The notes below the pieces were generated by a model that saw nothing but the letters and a program-made list of their open reading frames with translations, searched no databases and was not told the DNA's origin. A stretch of 61,012 nt of DNA from BRHc4a sp049323915 (GTDB taxonomy: Bacteria; Bacillota; Desulfotomaculia; Desulfotomaculales; Desulfocucumaceae), in the NCBI GenBank assembly GCA_049323915.1, contig JBMOPC010000093.1, positions 1-61,012 of the forward strand. The letters are read 5' to 3'. The translations under genes were made by a program, and so were the position numbers. Of the stretch, positions 14,990 through 23,164 are shown piece after piece (the stretch's first letter is position 1; each line of letters begins with the position of its first letter).

Positions 14990-16531
14990 TCAGACTGGAT
15001 AAACCGGGTGTTTGCGGCGGGTAAAGGGCTGGTCCTTGGAGGAGTACATTTCAAAGCGCTTGATCAGTTCCTCCCGCAGCTCCTTTCCGCTGATGATGTG
15101 ATCCACCACCAGTTCGGAGGCCAGCCGGTATATGTCGATGTCCTTCTTGTACTCCTGCCTCAGCTGCTCCACGTAGGCCGGCCTTTCTTCCGGGGGCAGA
15201 GCCATTATCTTGTTTTCGTAAACCGCGTTGACAGCTGCCTCGGGGCCCATAACCGCGATCATGGCGGTGGGCAGGGCCATGCAGACATCGGGCTCGAAGG
15301 CGGGGCCGCACATGGCGTACAGCCCGGCGCCGTAGGCCTTTCTCACCACCACGGAAATTTTGGGCACAGTGGCCTCGGACATTGCCGAAATCATCTTGGC
15401 CCCGTGGCGGATAATCCCCTGCCGCTCCACATCCTTGCCGATCATGAATCCGGGGACGTCCATGAGGAAAAGGAGGGGTATGTTGAAGGCATCGCACAGA
15501 TTCATAAAGCGGGCTGCCTTGTCGGCGGAATTGACAAACAAAACCCCGCCCTTTTCCATTGACTGGTTGGCCAGTATTCCCACGGCCCTGCCTCCTATAC
15601 GGGCAAGGCCCGTTATCAGCTCGGTGGCGAACAGCTTCTTGATTTCAAACCAGCTGCCCTCGTCTATCAGCCTGAAGATCACTTCATACATGTCAAAGGG
15701 CTGGTTTTCATTGAGAGGCACAATCTCATCGATGTCCCTGCCCGCAGCGGGGGGAACGGCCTCCACAACGGCGGGCTTTTCACGGTAATTCTGGGGGAAG
15801 TAGGCAAAATACTTGCGGCAGGCGGTTATGGCGTCTTCCTCGGTGGCGGCCAGCAGGTCCCCGCAGCCGCTGACGGTGCAGTGCATCCGGGCCCCGCCCA
15901 TCTCCTCCAGGGTGACCTTTTCAAATATAACCATTTCTGCCATGCGCGGCGACCCGAGGTACATGCTGGCGTTGCCGTCAATCATGAAAACCACGTCGCA
16001 GAACGCCGGTATGTAGGCGCCTCCGGCAGCCGATGGTCCGAACAAAAGGCATATCTGCGGTATCATGCCGGACATCTTCACTTCATTGATAAAAATCCGT
16101 CCAGCCCCCCGCCGGCCGGGAAACATCTCTATCTGATCGGTGATGCGGGCCCCGGCGGAGTCAACCAGGTAAATCATCGGCACCATCATGTCTATGGCGG
16201 TTTCCTGTATCCTGACTATCTTCTCCACGGTGCGCCATCCCCAGGAACCGGCCTTTATGGTTGAGTCATTGGCCATAATGCATACTGTGCGTCCGTGTAT
16301 TTTGCCCAGGCCGGTGACAACTCCGTCCGCCGGAAGGTCCCCGGCCAGGTTGTTGGCATAAAGGGCGTCCTCCACAAAGGTGTCGGGGTCAAGCAGAAGC
16401 CTGATCCTCTCCCGGGCGAAAAGCTTTCCCTTTTTGGCGTTGCTTTGGTGATACTTGGGATGGCCTCCGGCTTTGGCCTCGGCTTCCTTTTCCTTTAAAA
16501 TGGCATTAAGGTCTTTGACATTGTCTCCCAT
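14990..16531 (-). CDS. Acyl-CoA carboxylase, carboxyltransferase (beta) subunit
   Basis: A 513-aa biotin-dependent carboxyltransferase of the propionyl-/methylcrotonyl-CoA carboxylase beta type. Seen: YLVDSAGARITDQ, the oxyanion-type FGPSAAGGAYIPAFCD, SPRMAEMVI, FLMDVPGFMIGKDVE and KAYGAGLYAMCGPAFEPD. It transfers CO2 from carboxybiotin to acyl-CoA, or the reverse. No biotin carboxylase, biotin carrier or membrane decarboxylase partner is encoded in the window, so the partner must be elsewhere. It heads an operon with hydratase, lyase-like and acyl-CoA dehydrogenase genes, a set that would fit branched or dicarboxylic acyl-CoA degradation. The ATG has AAGGAGG at good spacing. Confidence 0.9.
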   Translation of the reverse strand: MGDNVKDLNAILKEKEAEAKAGGHPKYHQSNAKKGKLFARERIRLLLDPDTFVEDALYANNLAGDLPADGVVTGLGKIHGRTVCIMANDSTIKAGSWGWRTVEKIVRIQETAIDMMVPMIYLVDSAGARITDQIEMFPGRRGAGRIFINEVKMSGMIPQICLLFGPSAAGGAYIPAFCDVVFMIDGNASMYLGSPRMAEMVIFEKVTLEEMGGARMHCTVSGCGDLLAATEEDAITACRKYFAYFPQNYREKPAVVEAVPPAAGRDIDEIVPLNENQPFDMYEVIFRLIDEGSWFEIKKLFATELITGLARIGGRAVGILANQSMEKGGVLFVNSADKAARFMNLCDAFNIPLLFLMDVPGFMIGKDVERQGIIRHGAKMISAMSEATVPKISVVVRKAYGAGLYAMCGPAFEPDVCMALPTAMIAVMGPEAAVNAVYENKIMALPPEERPAYVEQLRQEYKKDIDIYRLASELVVDHIISGKELREELIKRFEMYSSKDQPFTRRKHPVYPV

Positions 16532-16570
16532 TAAAATTATCCCTCCTTGTCTAATTAGGTGCTGTATCAG

Positions 16571-16620
16571 AAATTTTTAATATTTCACTCACTTTTATCA
16601 AATACAATAAACATGCCAAT
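16571..16620 (-). promoter_or_regulatory. Candidate promoter region of the acyl-CoA operon
   Basis: On the minus strand TTGATA is followed 16 bases later by TAAAAA, a passable sigma-A pair. Overlapping it, TGGCAT-N5-TTGTA (16618-16603) resembles a sigma-54 site but has GT instead of the near-invariant GC at -12. Neither is strong. The whole gap 16532-16889 holds only this and the divergent promoter. Confidence 0.35.
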
Positions 16621-16782
16621 GGGGCAAAACCTTAAAAACGTGCAAGGGCGAAGGACTTTCGCAAATTTCACCATAAAACAAGATGTTTTTGTGTTGTTCA
16701 TATTTCTGTACAATTGTAATAATTTCATATCAGCTGTAAGACCCCCGGAGTAAACACAGTCGTACCCCGCACTGCAATACGA

Positions 16783-16812
16783 TTGACATTTGTTGTTAAT
16801 AACTGTTTTAAT
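16783..16812 (+). promoter_or_regulatory. Sigma-A promoter for the 361-aa unknown gene
   Basis: A perfect TTGACA (16783-16788) is followed after 17-18 bases by TTTTAAT, giving a -10 of TTTTAA or TTTAAT. It lies about 80 bases before the ATG at 16890. Confidence 0.6.
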
Positions 16813-16889
16813 AAAGGCAGGCACTGCTGCAGGGATTTATGGCTGAGTAAAGAATGAAAAGGTTATTGGTTTTTTCAGGAGGGATATTA

Positions 16890-17975
16890 ATGAAGATTGC
16901 TTTTCATTTTGACGCCGACCATGAAAGGTTTGACAGGTATTACGGGCTGCCGGTGATAAAAGAGATTTTCTGCCTGCTGCTGCAAAGGGACATTTCCAGC
17001 CTGCACCTTAAGTTATTTACCGGCAGCATATGCGTCCTTGATTACCTCAGAGACAAAAAAAACCGCGAGGAACTTTTAAAGGGGCTTTTCACCCCCCCAC
17101 GACCGGTCTGGCAGTCACTGCGCCCGGACTTTATAGATTACCTTTTTAACAGGAAGATATTTGTAATCGCCTTTGAGGGAATGAGCGCAAGGCTCAGAGA
17201 TACCATGCACGACGCCCTGCTGAACGACGAGACATACCTGGGCGCGCAGCAGATACACGAGGCCAACCCGGTGCACTGGGTGCTTTACGGTGCTTCCCTG
17301 ATGCCTTCGTACAGGGTTGCAGGCCCGAACCTTCGCCTGTTTTACTCCCTGGGGCAGGGGGACGAAAAGGACGAGGGGCTGGCCGAGGACTTCAGGGCCG
17401 ACCTGCCCTTCAAGAGCGTCACCTTTGAGGAAATGGAAATCCCCCATACAATACTGGACAGCTACAGCTCCTACGAACACGCATCCAGAGTAGCCAACCT
17501 GTCCAGCAAACTTTACGACCACCTAAACCTGGTGGCCGATCAGCTGATGCTGAAAATAACCGACCTGTCCCCCAACCTGTACCAGGACATGCACACAACC
17601 CTTACCGGATTTGAAGACATAGACACCCCGGAGGAACTGTCCAGGGCGGCAATGTCGTGCCGTAAAATGATTGAGGCCCTGGCCGACCGGCTGTCCCCTC
17701 CGGAAAGCGGCCAGGAGGCCGGGGGCGATATGATGAAAACCAGCCATCCGGAAAGACTCCGGCAGTATATCGCCGGCTCCGGGCCAGGCAGCGATGTACT
17801 CCTCTCACAGCTGCAGGACATAACCTCAAGGTCCTTCACTATACTTGACCAGACCTACAGGGGGAACTACGGAGACGACCCGCGCATGGATGCCGGCCGG
17901 CTCTTGATCGGGCTGCTGGTTTTCATATACGACGTCATCTCGCTGGACATCCGGCCCCCCGGGCAACCGGCTTGA
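16890..17975 (+). CDS. Hypothetical protein (361 aa), family not recognised
   Basis: A 361-aa protein I cannot assign. The ATG at 16890 has AGGAGGG seven bases upstream; an earlier in-frame start at 16854 has no ribosome site. It is soluble, with no signal peptide or membrane span. The N-terminus KIAFHFDADHERFDRYYGLP is reminiscent of a nuclease- or DHH-like strand with Asp/His, but no motif confirms this. The C-terminal part (from about 260) is helical and ends with a hydrophobic LLIGLLVFIYDVISL. It has its own promoter and terminator, so it is a single-gene unit, divergent from the acyl-CoA operon. No function is claimed. Confidence 0.7.
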   Translation: MKIAFHFDADHERFDRYYGLPVIKEIFCLLLQRDISSLHLKLFTGSICVLDYLRDKKNREELLKGLFTPPRPVWQSLRPDFIDYLFNRKIFVIAFEGMSARLRDTMHDALLNDETYLGAQQIHEANPVHWVLYGASLMPSYRVAGPNLRLFYSLGQGDEKDEGLAEDFRADLPFKSVTFEEMEIPHTILDSYSSYEHASRVANLSSKLYDHLNLVADQLMLKITDLSPNLYQDMHTTLTGFEDIDTPEELSRAAMSCRKMIEALADRLSPPESGQEAGGDMMKTSHPERLRQYIAGSGPGSDVLLSQLQDITSRSFTILDQTYRGNYGDDPRMDAGRLLIGLLVFIYDVISLDIRPPGQPA

Positions 17976-18009
17976 ACCTTTAAACCCTGTTGTCAATAAT
18001 CATATTAAG

Positions 18010-18047
18010 AACTCCTCCGGATAAACCAACATCCCGGGGGAGTTTTT
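18010..18047 (+). terminator. Intrinsic terminator after the 361-aa unknown gene
   Basis: AACTCCTCCGG pairs with CCCGGGGGAGTT around a short loop and is followed by six T residues, about 35 bases past the stop codon. Confidence 0.75.
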
Positions 18048-18152
18048 TGGTGACAAAAGCATTATGACACCGAAGAAAAGACTAAATTGATTAAAAGAAA
18101 CTTCAATGCACAGGAAGGTATTTAAACGGTCCCAGCAAATATTTATTAGGTC

Positions 18153-20072
18153 GTGCAACATACAGCAACGGGAGTGGTAAACCTGAATAAAGTATTACTG
18201 GCTTTTTTATTATCTGCCGCCATCAGCCTGGCGGGATGCTCCGGGAAGGCAAACAACACCGGGACCGACGTGGTGGACCCCGGCTCCCGCAAGGTATTGA
18301 AACCTGCTCTGATCCGCCTGGAGGACGTAGGTCCCGGGGGTCCGTACCAGAGTGAAGAAAACCTCCATAAGCTTTATACCATTGCAGTTTACCTCCATCA
18401 GGAGGGAGTTCCTTTTCACATTTCACTTATTCCCAGGATTGTGGTTCCCTCAAAGAATTATGACGTAAGTATCGGCGACGACACACCCTATACCAGGACA
18501 TTCATCAATACCATAAAGAATATGGAAAAACTGGGCGGCATCGTGGGAGTCCACGGCTATACCCACCAGAGCGGCAAAGATAACAGCGCTGCAGGCTTTG
18601 AATTCTACGACCGGGTGGAGAACCCCTCGGTGCCGGATGCTTATGAATTCGCCAGGGAGCGCGCCGACAAGGCGTTCGCACTGTTTTTAAAGACCGGAAT
18701 AAAGCCGGCATACTGGGAAACACCCCACTACACCGCATCCATAAAGCAACACCCTGCTTTTGAGGAGCAAACAGGGCTGTTATACGAAAACAATCACCGG
18801 GGCGAGGCGGCCGGTAATTATAAGGTCATCGACCACCACGGCAACGGCTTCAGGGGGTATATAACCGTCCCGGCGCCCCTGGGGAATATCGACAAGAGCA
18901 CCGACGTGGAAAAGATGATAAAAAGGCTCGACAACATGGGCAATGACCTGGCCTCTTTTTTCTATCACCCCTTCAGGGAATTCAAATACATGTACAAAGA
19001 GTACAACTCTAAAGGAGAGCCTTACTACGTGTATGACCAGAACTCTCCGCTTCACGTCCTGATCAGGTCATTCAGGGAGAAAGGCTACACATTCGTGCCG
19101 GTTTATTCACTGGCCCGGTTTGTCCCCGCCCAGAGGCTGGAATCAATTCCCTTCAGCGAGGGCGACGCGGTAGTGGCCGGACAGTTTGTGCCAGGAGGCG
19201 GCAGCGAAATACTGGTCTGCAACAAAACTTCAAAACAGTGGCATATGCACCAGTACACGGCACAGTGGTATTCCCCCAGAAGGGAGAAGGCATTCGCGGA
19301 CCTCGGGGTCTGGCTTAAAGACTGGGCGCCGGAAAAAGATTCGGTATTGCTGGCCGGAGACTTCACCGGCAACAAAAGGGACGACCTGATGGTATTCAGC
19401 CCCGGCCAGGGAACATTCAGGCTTTTGGAAAATCAGGGCGGCAGACTGTCGCCCGTGGAAAGGATCTTCCTTTCCACGGGAAATCTGAAGCCGGCAGATG
19501 TAATGTCGGGGGATTTTAACGGAGACGGGCTGGCCGATCTGGCCGTTTTCGACCGGGAAGGCGCCAGGATTGGACTGTCATTCAACACGGGCAACGGTTT
19601 CAGGCCCATATTATGGCAGTATTCCGACCTGCTGAAAGAAAAAATACACCGGCCATTCACAGGTGATTTCAACGGTGACCGCAGGACCGATATAGTTTTG
19701 TATGATTCGCTTAAGGGCCAGTGGAACGTCTATCTTACCGGCCCAAGGGGCACTCTGCATCACGGCGGACAGCCCTGGATAAAAAACTGGGGAAGCGGGG
19801 ACTCATGGCATCCGATAATCACTGACATAAACGGCGACGGAAAAAGTGACCTGGCGCTTTATAACAGGACAGGACACTGGCAAACAGCCACCTCCGACGG
19901 CAGGAGCTTTGTGTTCAGGGGTGATTTCGGGCCGTGGGGGGCAGGCCCCAAGGCATTGACCCTGGCTGCCGACCTTAACGGAGACAGGAAGTCAGACCTC
20001 ATTATAGTGGACGGCGCCAGAGGCAGGGGCTATAACCTGGATACCGCAATTTCGGTTATGGATATGCGTTAA
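18153..20072 (+). CDS. DUF2334/polysaccharide-deacetylase-like lipoprotein with FG-GAP repeats
   Basis: Up to 639 aa. The N-terminus is a lipoprotein signal with the lipobox SLAGC, so the mature protein is anchored outside the membrane. Residues about 50-330 match the DUF2334 polysaccharide-deacetylase fold (IRLEDVGPGG, VGVHGYTHQSG, YWETPHY, FFYHPFREF). From about 400 to the end there are five VCBS/FG-GAP-like Ca-binding repeats (GDFTGNKRDDLMVF, GDFNGDGLADLAVF, GDFNGDRRTDIVLY, DINGDGKSDLALY, DLNGDRKSDLIIV). Likely a surface glycan-modifying or glycan-binding protein. The start is unclear: GTG at 18153, GTG at 18174, or a CTG at 18183 that has GGGAG eight bases upstream and would give an ideal short signal peptide. 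Confidence 0.85.
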   Translation: MQHTATGVVNLNKVLLAFLLSAAISLAGCSGKANNTGTDVVDPGSRKVLKPALIRLEDVGPGGPYQSEENLHKLYTIAVYLHQEGVPFHISLIPRIVVPSKNYDVSIGDDTPYTRTFINTIKNMEKLGGIVGVHGYTHQSGKDNSAAGFEFYDRVENPSVPDAYEFARERADKAFALFLKTGIKPAYWETPHYTASIKQHPAFEEQTGLLYENNHRGEAAGNYKVIDHHGNGFRGYITVPAPLGNIDKSTDVEKMIKRLDNMGNDLASFFYHPFREFKYMYKEYNSKGEPYYVYDQNSPLHVLIRSFREKGYTFVPVYSLARFVPAQRLESIPFSEGDAVVAGQFVPGGGSEILVCNKTSKQWHMHQYTAQWYSPRREKAFADLGVWLKDWAPEKDSVLLAGDFTGNKRDDLMVFSPGQGTFRLLENQGGRLSPVERIFLSTGNLKPADVMSGDFNGDGLADLAVFDREGARIGLSFNTGNGFRPILWQYSDLLKEKIHRPFTGDFNGDRRTDIVLYDSLKGQWNVYLTGPRGTLHHGGQPWIKNWGSGDSWHPIITDINGDGKSDLALYNRTGHWQTATSDGRSFVFRGDFGPWGAGPKALTLAADLNGDRKSDLIIVDGARGRGYNLDTAISVMDMR

Positions 20073-20290
20073 ATCCCCCCCCCGTGCAGCACCAGCCTTC
20101 CCGGGTCGGAAATATCCATCGTGCCAAAGGCATCCTTTAACTTAAGCAGTATCTCCTGTCTGTTCCCATCGGCACAAGCGCTGACGGAACAATGTCTTCC
20201 CTGGTCTTGACGCTGGAGGAGCCACTTATTAAAAACGCTTCCCAATCGCTCAAAAGCCCCAATACAATCCCTCCCCCTTTTGATTATATC
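20069..20290 (-). pseudogene. Possible gene remnant, about 70 codons open with no start
   Basis: The minus strand here reads as protein-like sequence ending in LLKLKDAFGTMDISDPGRLVLHGGG before a TAA. The LKxxFxxxDxxDPGRL pattern recalls the C-terminal end of FAD-linked oxidases, where a DP-x-x-x-N-P-G motif is usual, but that is only a resemblance. There is no ATG, GTG or ribosome site in frame and the upstream part is AT-rich non-coding DNA. The gap 20073-20457 otherwise holds a small CGGGGTTAACGACCCCG hairpin near 20348 and the hydG terminator. Confidence 0.35.
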
Positions 20291-20432
20291 AAAAAATTTT
20301 TACTTGTGAAATATATAACATATTAAATTCTGACAGGAATGACAGCGGGGTTAACGACCCCGGAGCGACCCCGAAAGTCAGAAATTTCTTCGAGTATTGC
20401 AAAAGTTATCCACAAAACATAATTTCCTATAC

Positions 20433-20456
20433 AAAAAAAAGGGGCTGCCGCCCCGG
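20433..20456 (-). terminator. Intrinsic terminator of the hydE-aspA-hydF-hydG operon
   Basis: On the minus strand GGGGC-GGCA-GCCCC is followed at once by eight T residues, immediately after the hydG stop codon. Confidence 0.85.
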
Positions 20457-20457
20457 G

Positions 20458-21876
20458 TTAAAAATACAGGTCTCTTTCCCCAGCCCTGATCCTCTCCAGC
20501 CTGGCCTCGGTTTCACTGCGGACCGAGCTGTTGGGTATCAGCAGGAGGTGATCCCTTATTATGCTTTCGGCAATCTCCAGGGTTTGCGGAGAGGCGTAAT
20601 CAATTAAATACTCCTTGAATGTAAGTATGGCGTTGGGCTGGCATATATCCCCAATCCCCCCGGATTTGGCCAGGGCCATAAACCGGTCCCCGGTCCGGCC
20701 CCTGCGGTAGCAGGCGGTGCAGAAGCTGGGAATGTACCCGGAAGAGCAGATGCTCTGCACCACCTCGTCCGGGCTCCGGTGATCCTCCACATTGAACTGG
20801 GCTGTGTTCACCCTCTCCCGGGAAATGTCCCCGCCGTACTCTTCCTTGTATCCCCCCACACCGGTGCAGGACCCGGCGCTTATCTGGGACACCCCCACCG
20901 ACAGAAGCTGGTCTCTGAAAGAGGGCCTTTCCCTTGTAGACAGTATGATACCGGTATAGGGCACCGCAAGCCTCAAAACCGCCACCAGTTTTTTAAAATC
21001 CCTGTCCGGCACCAGGTATGGAAAGTTGTCCACCGGCACCCCGGAGGCCGGCCGCAGGCGCGGCACAGAAATGGTGTGGGGCCCCACCCCGAAAACATCC
21101 TCCAGATGCCGGGCGTGTATCAAAGTGGCCAAAACCTCGAATTTATAGTCATAAAGCCCGTAAAGCACCCCAAAGCCCACATCGTCAATACCCCCCTCCA
21201 TGGCCCTGTGCATGGCGGTAAGGTGGTAGCCGTAATCCGATTTGGGGCCACTGGGGTGCATTTTTCGGTAAGCATCCCGGTGGTAAGTCTCCTGAAAGAG
21301 TATGTACGTGCCGATTCCCGCCTCCTTTAACCGGCGGTATTCCTCGGCCCCGGTGGCGGCAATGTTTATATTTACCCGCCGGATGCTGCCATTGTTTTCT
21401 TTAACTGAATAAATGGTTTTAACAGCTTCCAGTACATAGTCCAAAGTGCACTCCTCCGGGTGCTCTCCGCACTCAACGGCCAGCCGTTTATGGCCCAGAG
21501 ACTGGAGTATTCGCACCTCCTCCTCTATTTCCGGCATGGTCAGCCGCCTTCGGACCATATCACTGTTGCTGCGGCGGTACCCGCAGTAGTGACAGTTGTT
21601 GACGCAATGGTTGCTGATGTAGAGGGGGGCGAAAAATACCAGCCGCCGGCCGTATATACTGTCCTTAATGGCCCGGGCGGTGGAATACATCATCTCCAAA
21701 AGTTCTTCGTCCTCCACATTCAGCAAAACCCCGGCCTCGGCCGGGGTGAGCCCCTCGGCCCGGCCCGCTTTTTCAATTATCTCCAGCGCCTCCCGGTTGG
21801 AAGTTTTGCTTCCCTCTTCCAGCAGGCTGTAAATTTCATTCTCGCTGATAAAATCCGAGGTATAATTCTGAACCAT
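20458..21876 (-). CDS. hydG: [FeFe]-hydrogenase maturase HydG (radical SAM tyrosine lyase)
   Basis: A 472-aa radical SAM enzyme that splits tyrosine to p-cresol, CO and cyanide and builds the Fe(CO)(CN)-cysteine synthon for the H-cluster. The radical SAM cysteines are C91, C95 and C98 (CVNNCHYCGY). The C-terminal second-cluster motif of HydG is present as CTACYRRGRTGDRFM followed by GDICQPN. Length is normal for HydG, which is longer than ThiH by this C-terminal domain. It is the last gene of a maturation operon read away from the hydrogenase genes and is followed by a strong terminator. Confidence 0.96.
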   Translation of the reverse strand: MVQNYTSDFISENEIYSLLEEGSKTSNREALEIIEKAGRAEGLTPAEAGVLLNVEDEELLEMMYSTARAIKDSIYGRRLVFFAPLYISNHCVNNCHYCGYRRSNSDMVRRRLTMPEIEEEVRILQSLGHKRLAVECGEHPEECTLDYVLEAVKTIYSVKENNGSIRRVNINIAATGAEEYRRLKEAGIGTYILFQETYHRDAYRKMHPSGPKSDYGYHLTAMHRAMEGGIDDVGFGVLYGLYDYKFEVLATLIHARHLEDVFGVGPHTISVPRLRPASGVPVDNFPYLVPDRDFKKLVAVLRLAVPYTGIILSTRERPSFRDQLLSVGVSQISAGSCTGVGGYKEEYGGDISRERVNTAQFNVEDHRSPDEVVQSICSSGYIPSFCTACYRRGRTGDRFMALAKSGGIGDICQPNAILTFKEYLIDYASPQTLEIAESIIRDHLLLIPNSSVRSETEARLERIRAGERDLYF

Positions 21877-21928
21877 GGCTCGCCGGGCTTCCCGCCTGAG
21901 GAATGCCCTTTCCCCTCCTTTTGAATTA

Positions 21929-23164
21929 CTATAAGTCCTCCAGCAGCCGGAGCGCCGAAGGAAAGGGCGACAGCGCCCTTTTCAGCATCCCGTGCAGGTA
22001 AGCTATCAATACACCGTAATTGACCACGGGCACCCCGGCCTCGGCTGCCTGCACAATTCTGTGCAGCATCTCCTTACGGTTGATCATACAGGCGCCGCAG
22101 TGGACAATGAGATTGTATTGCCTTAGGTTTTCCGGCAGCCCGGCGCCGCTGGACCACTCAAACTGAAGGTCGCCGCCCACCCTCTGCCGCAGCCAGCGGG
22201 GAATCTTCACGGTGCCGATATCGTCCGCCACCCGGTGGTGGGTGCAGGCCTCAGCCATCAGCACCCTGTCCCCGGGCTTCAAATGGTCAACCCCCCGGGC
22301 CCCCGACACCAGCGCCTCGAGGTTTCCCTTGTACCGGGCAAAAAGGATGGAAAAGGAAGTCAGCATTATATCCCGGGGAGTATCGGCATCCACCTTTAAG
22401 AACACCTGCGAGTCGGTAACAACCATCCTTGGCCTTCGGGCCAGATCGGACAGTGCCTTTTTCAGCTCCCTCTCCTTTACCACCAGCGCCATGGCATCGT
22501 TGTCCAGTATGTCCCTTATGGTCTGCACCTGGGGCAAAATCAGTCTCCCTTTGGGCGCGGCCAGGTCTATGGGGACCACCAGCGCCACAATATCACCGGG
22601 GCTGATCAGGTCCCCGATTATAGACGGGGCAGCCCATTCCCGGGGAGCTGAACGGATGATTTCTTTCTTTAAGTCCTCCATTCCCCGGCCGGTAGCCGCG
22701 CTGACCGGGACCAGCCGGATTCCCAGCCTTTGCTCAAGCCCTGCGTGTCCGTGTTCGGGATAAAGGTCGGTTTTGTTAATAACCCCCACCACCGGAAGGT
22801 TAATATCGCCCGCTCTTTTAATGAGTTCCATCTCATACCGCCCCGCCTCCTGCCCGGGGTCAACCACCAGTACCATCAGGTCCGCTTTATTGAGAACACC
22901 GGTGGTCTTTTTGACCCTCAGCTCACCCAGTTCCCCCACGTCATCTATTCCGGCTGTGTCAATAATCACAACCGGCCCTATGGGGAGAATCTCCATGGAT
23001 TTGTATACAGGGTCGGTGGTGGTGCCGGGAACTTCGGAAACAATGGCCACCTCCTGCCTGGTCAAAGCGTTTATAAGGCTGGACTTGCCCGCGTTCCTCC
23101 GCCCAAGAATAGCTATATGAAGCCTGCTGCCCCTGGGAGTTTCACTCAGCCCCCCAACACCCAT
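21929..23164 (-). CDS. hydF: [FeFe]-hydrogenase maturation GTPase HydF
   Basis: A 411-aa scaffold GTPase that assembles the [2Fe] subcluster precursor and delivers it to apo-HydA. The N-terminal G domain shows GRRNAGKSSL (Walker A), DTAG (G3) and NKTD (G4). The C-terminal cluster-binding motif appears as CTHHR and, later, HCGACM, matching the HydF C-x-H ... H-C-x-x-C pattern. I prefer the ATG at 23164 over the GTG at 23173; GGTGA is six bases upstream. Its 5' end overlaps the aspA stop by 23 bases, so translation is coupled. Confidence 0.95.
   Translation of the reverse strand: MGVGGLSETPRGSRLHIAILGRRNAGKSSLINALTRQEVAIVSEVPGTTTDPVYKSMEILPIGPVVIIDTAGIDDVGELGELRVKKTTGVLNKADLMVLVVDPGQEAGRYEMELIKRAGDINLPVVGVINKTDLYPEHGHAGLEQRLGIRLVPVSAATGRGMEDLKKEIIRSAPREWAAPSIIGDLISPGDIVALVVPIDLAAPKGRLILPQVQTIRDILDNDAMALVVKERELKKALSDLARRPRMVVTDSQVFLKVDADTPRDIMLTSFSILFARYKGNLEALVSGARGVDHLKPGDRVLMAEACTHHRVADDIGTVKIPRWLRQRVGGDLQFEWSSGAGLPENLRQYNLIVHCGACMINRKEMLHRIVQAAEAGVPVVNYGVLIAYLHGMLKRALSPFPSALRLLEDL

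Noticed and set aside
11664..16531. Straightforward leucine/isovalerate degradation operon
   Set aside because: The acyl-CoA dehydrogenase has Glu at the position where isovaleryl-CoA dehydrogenases do not, and the lyase lacks the catalytic Cys. Kept only as one possibility.
16603..16618. Sigma-54-like TGGCAT-N5-TTGTA before the acyl-CoA operon
   Set aside because: The near-invariant GC of the -12 element is GT. Without a second line of evidence this is too weak for a firm call.
20304..20324. Rex-like site TTGTGAAATATATAACA
   Set aside because: Only the first half matches the Rex consensus, and the position is beyond the end of the hyd maturation operon, not at a promoter.
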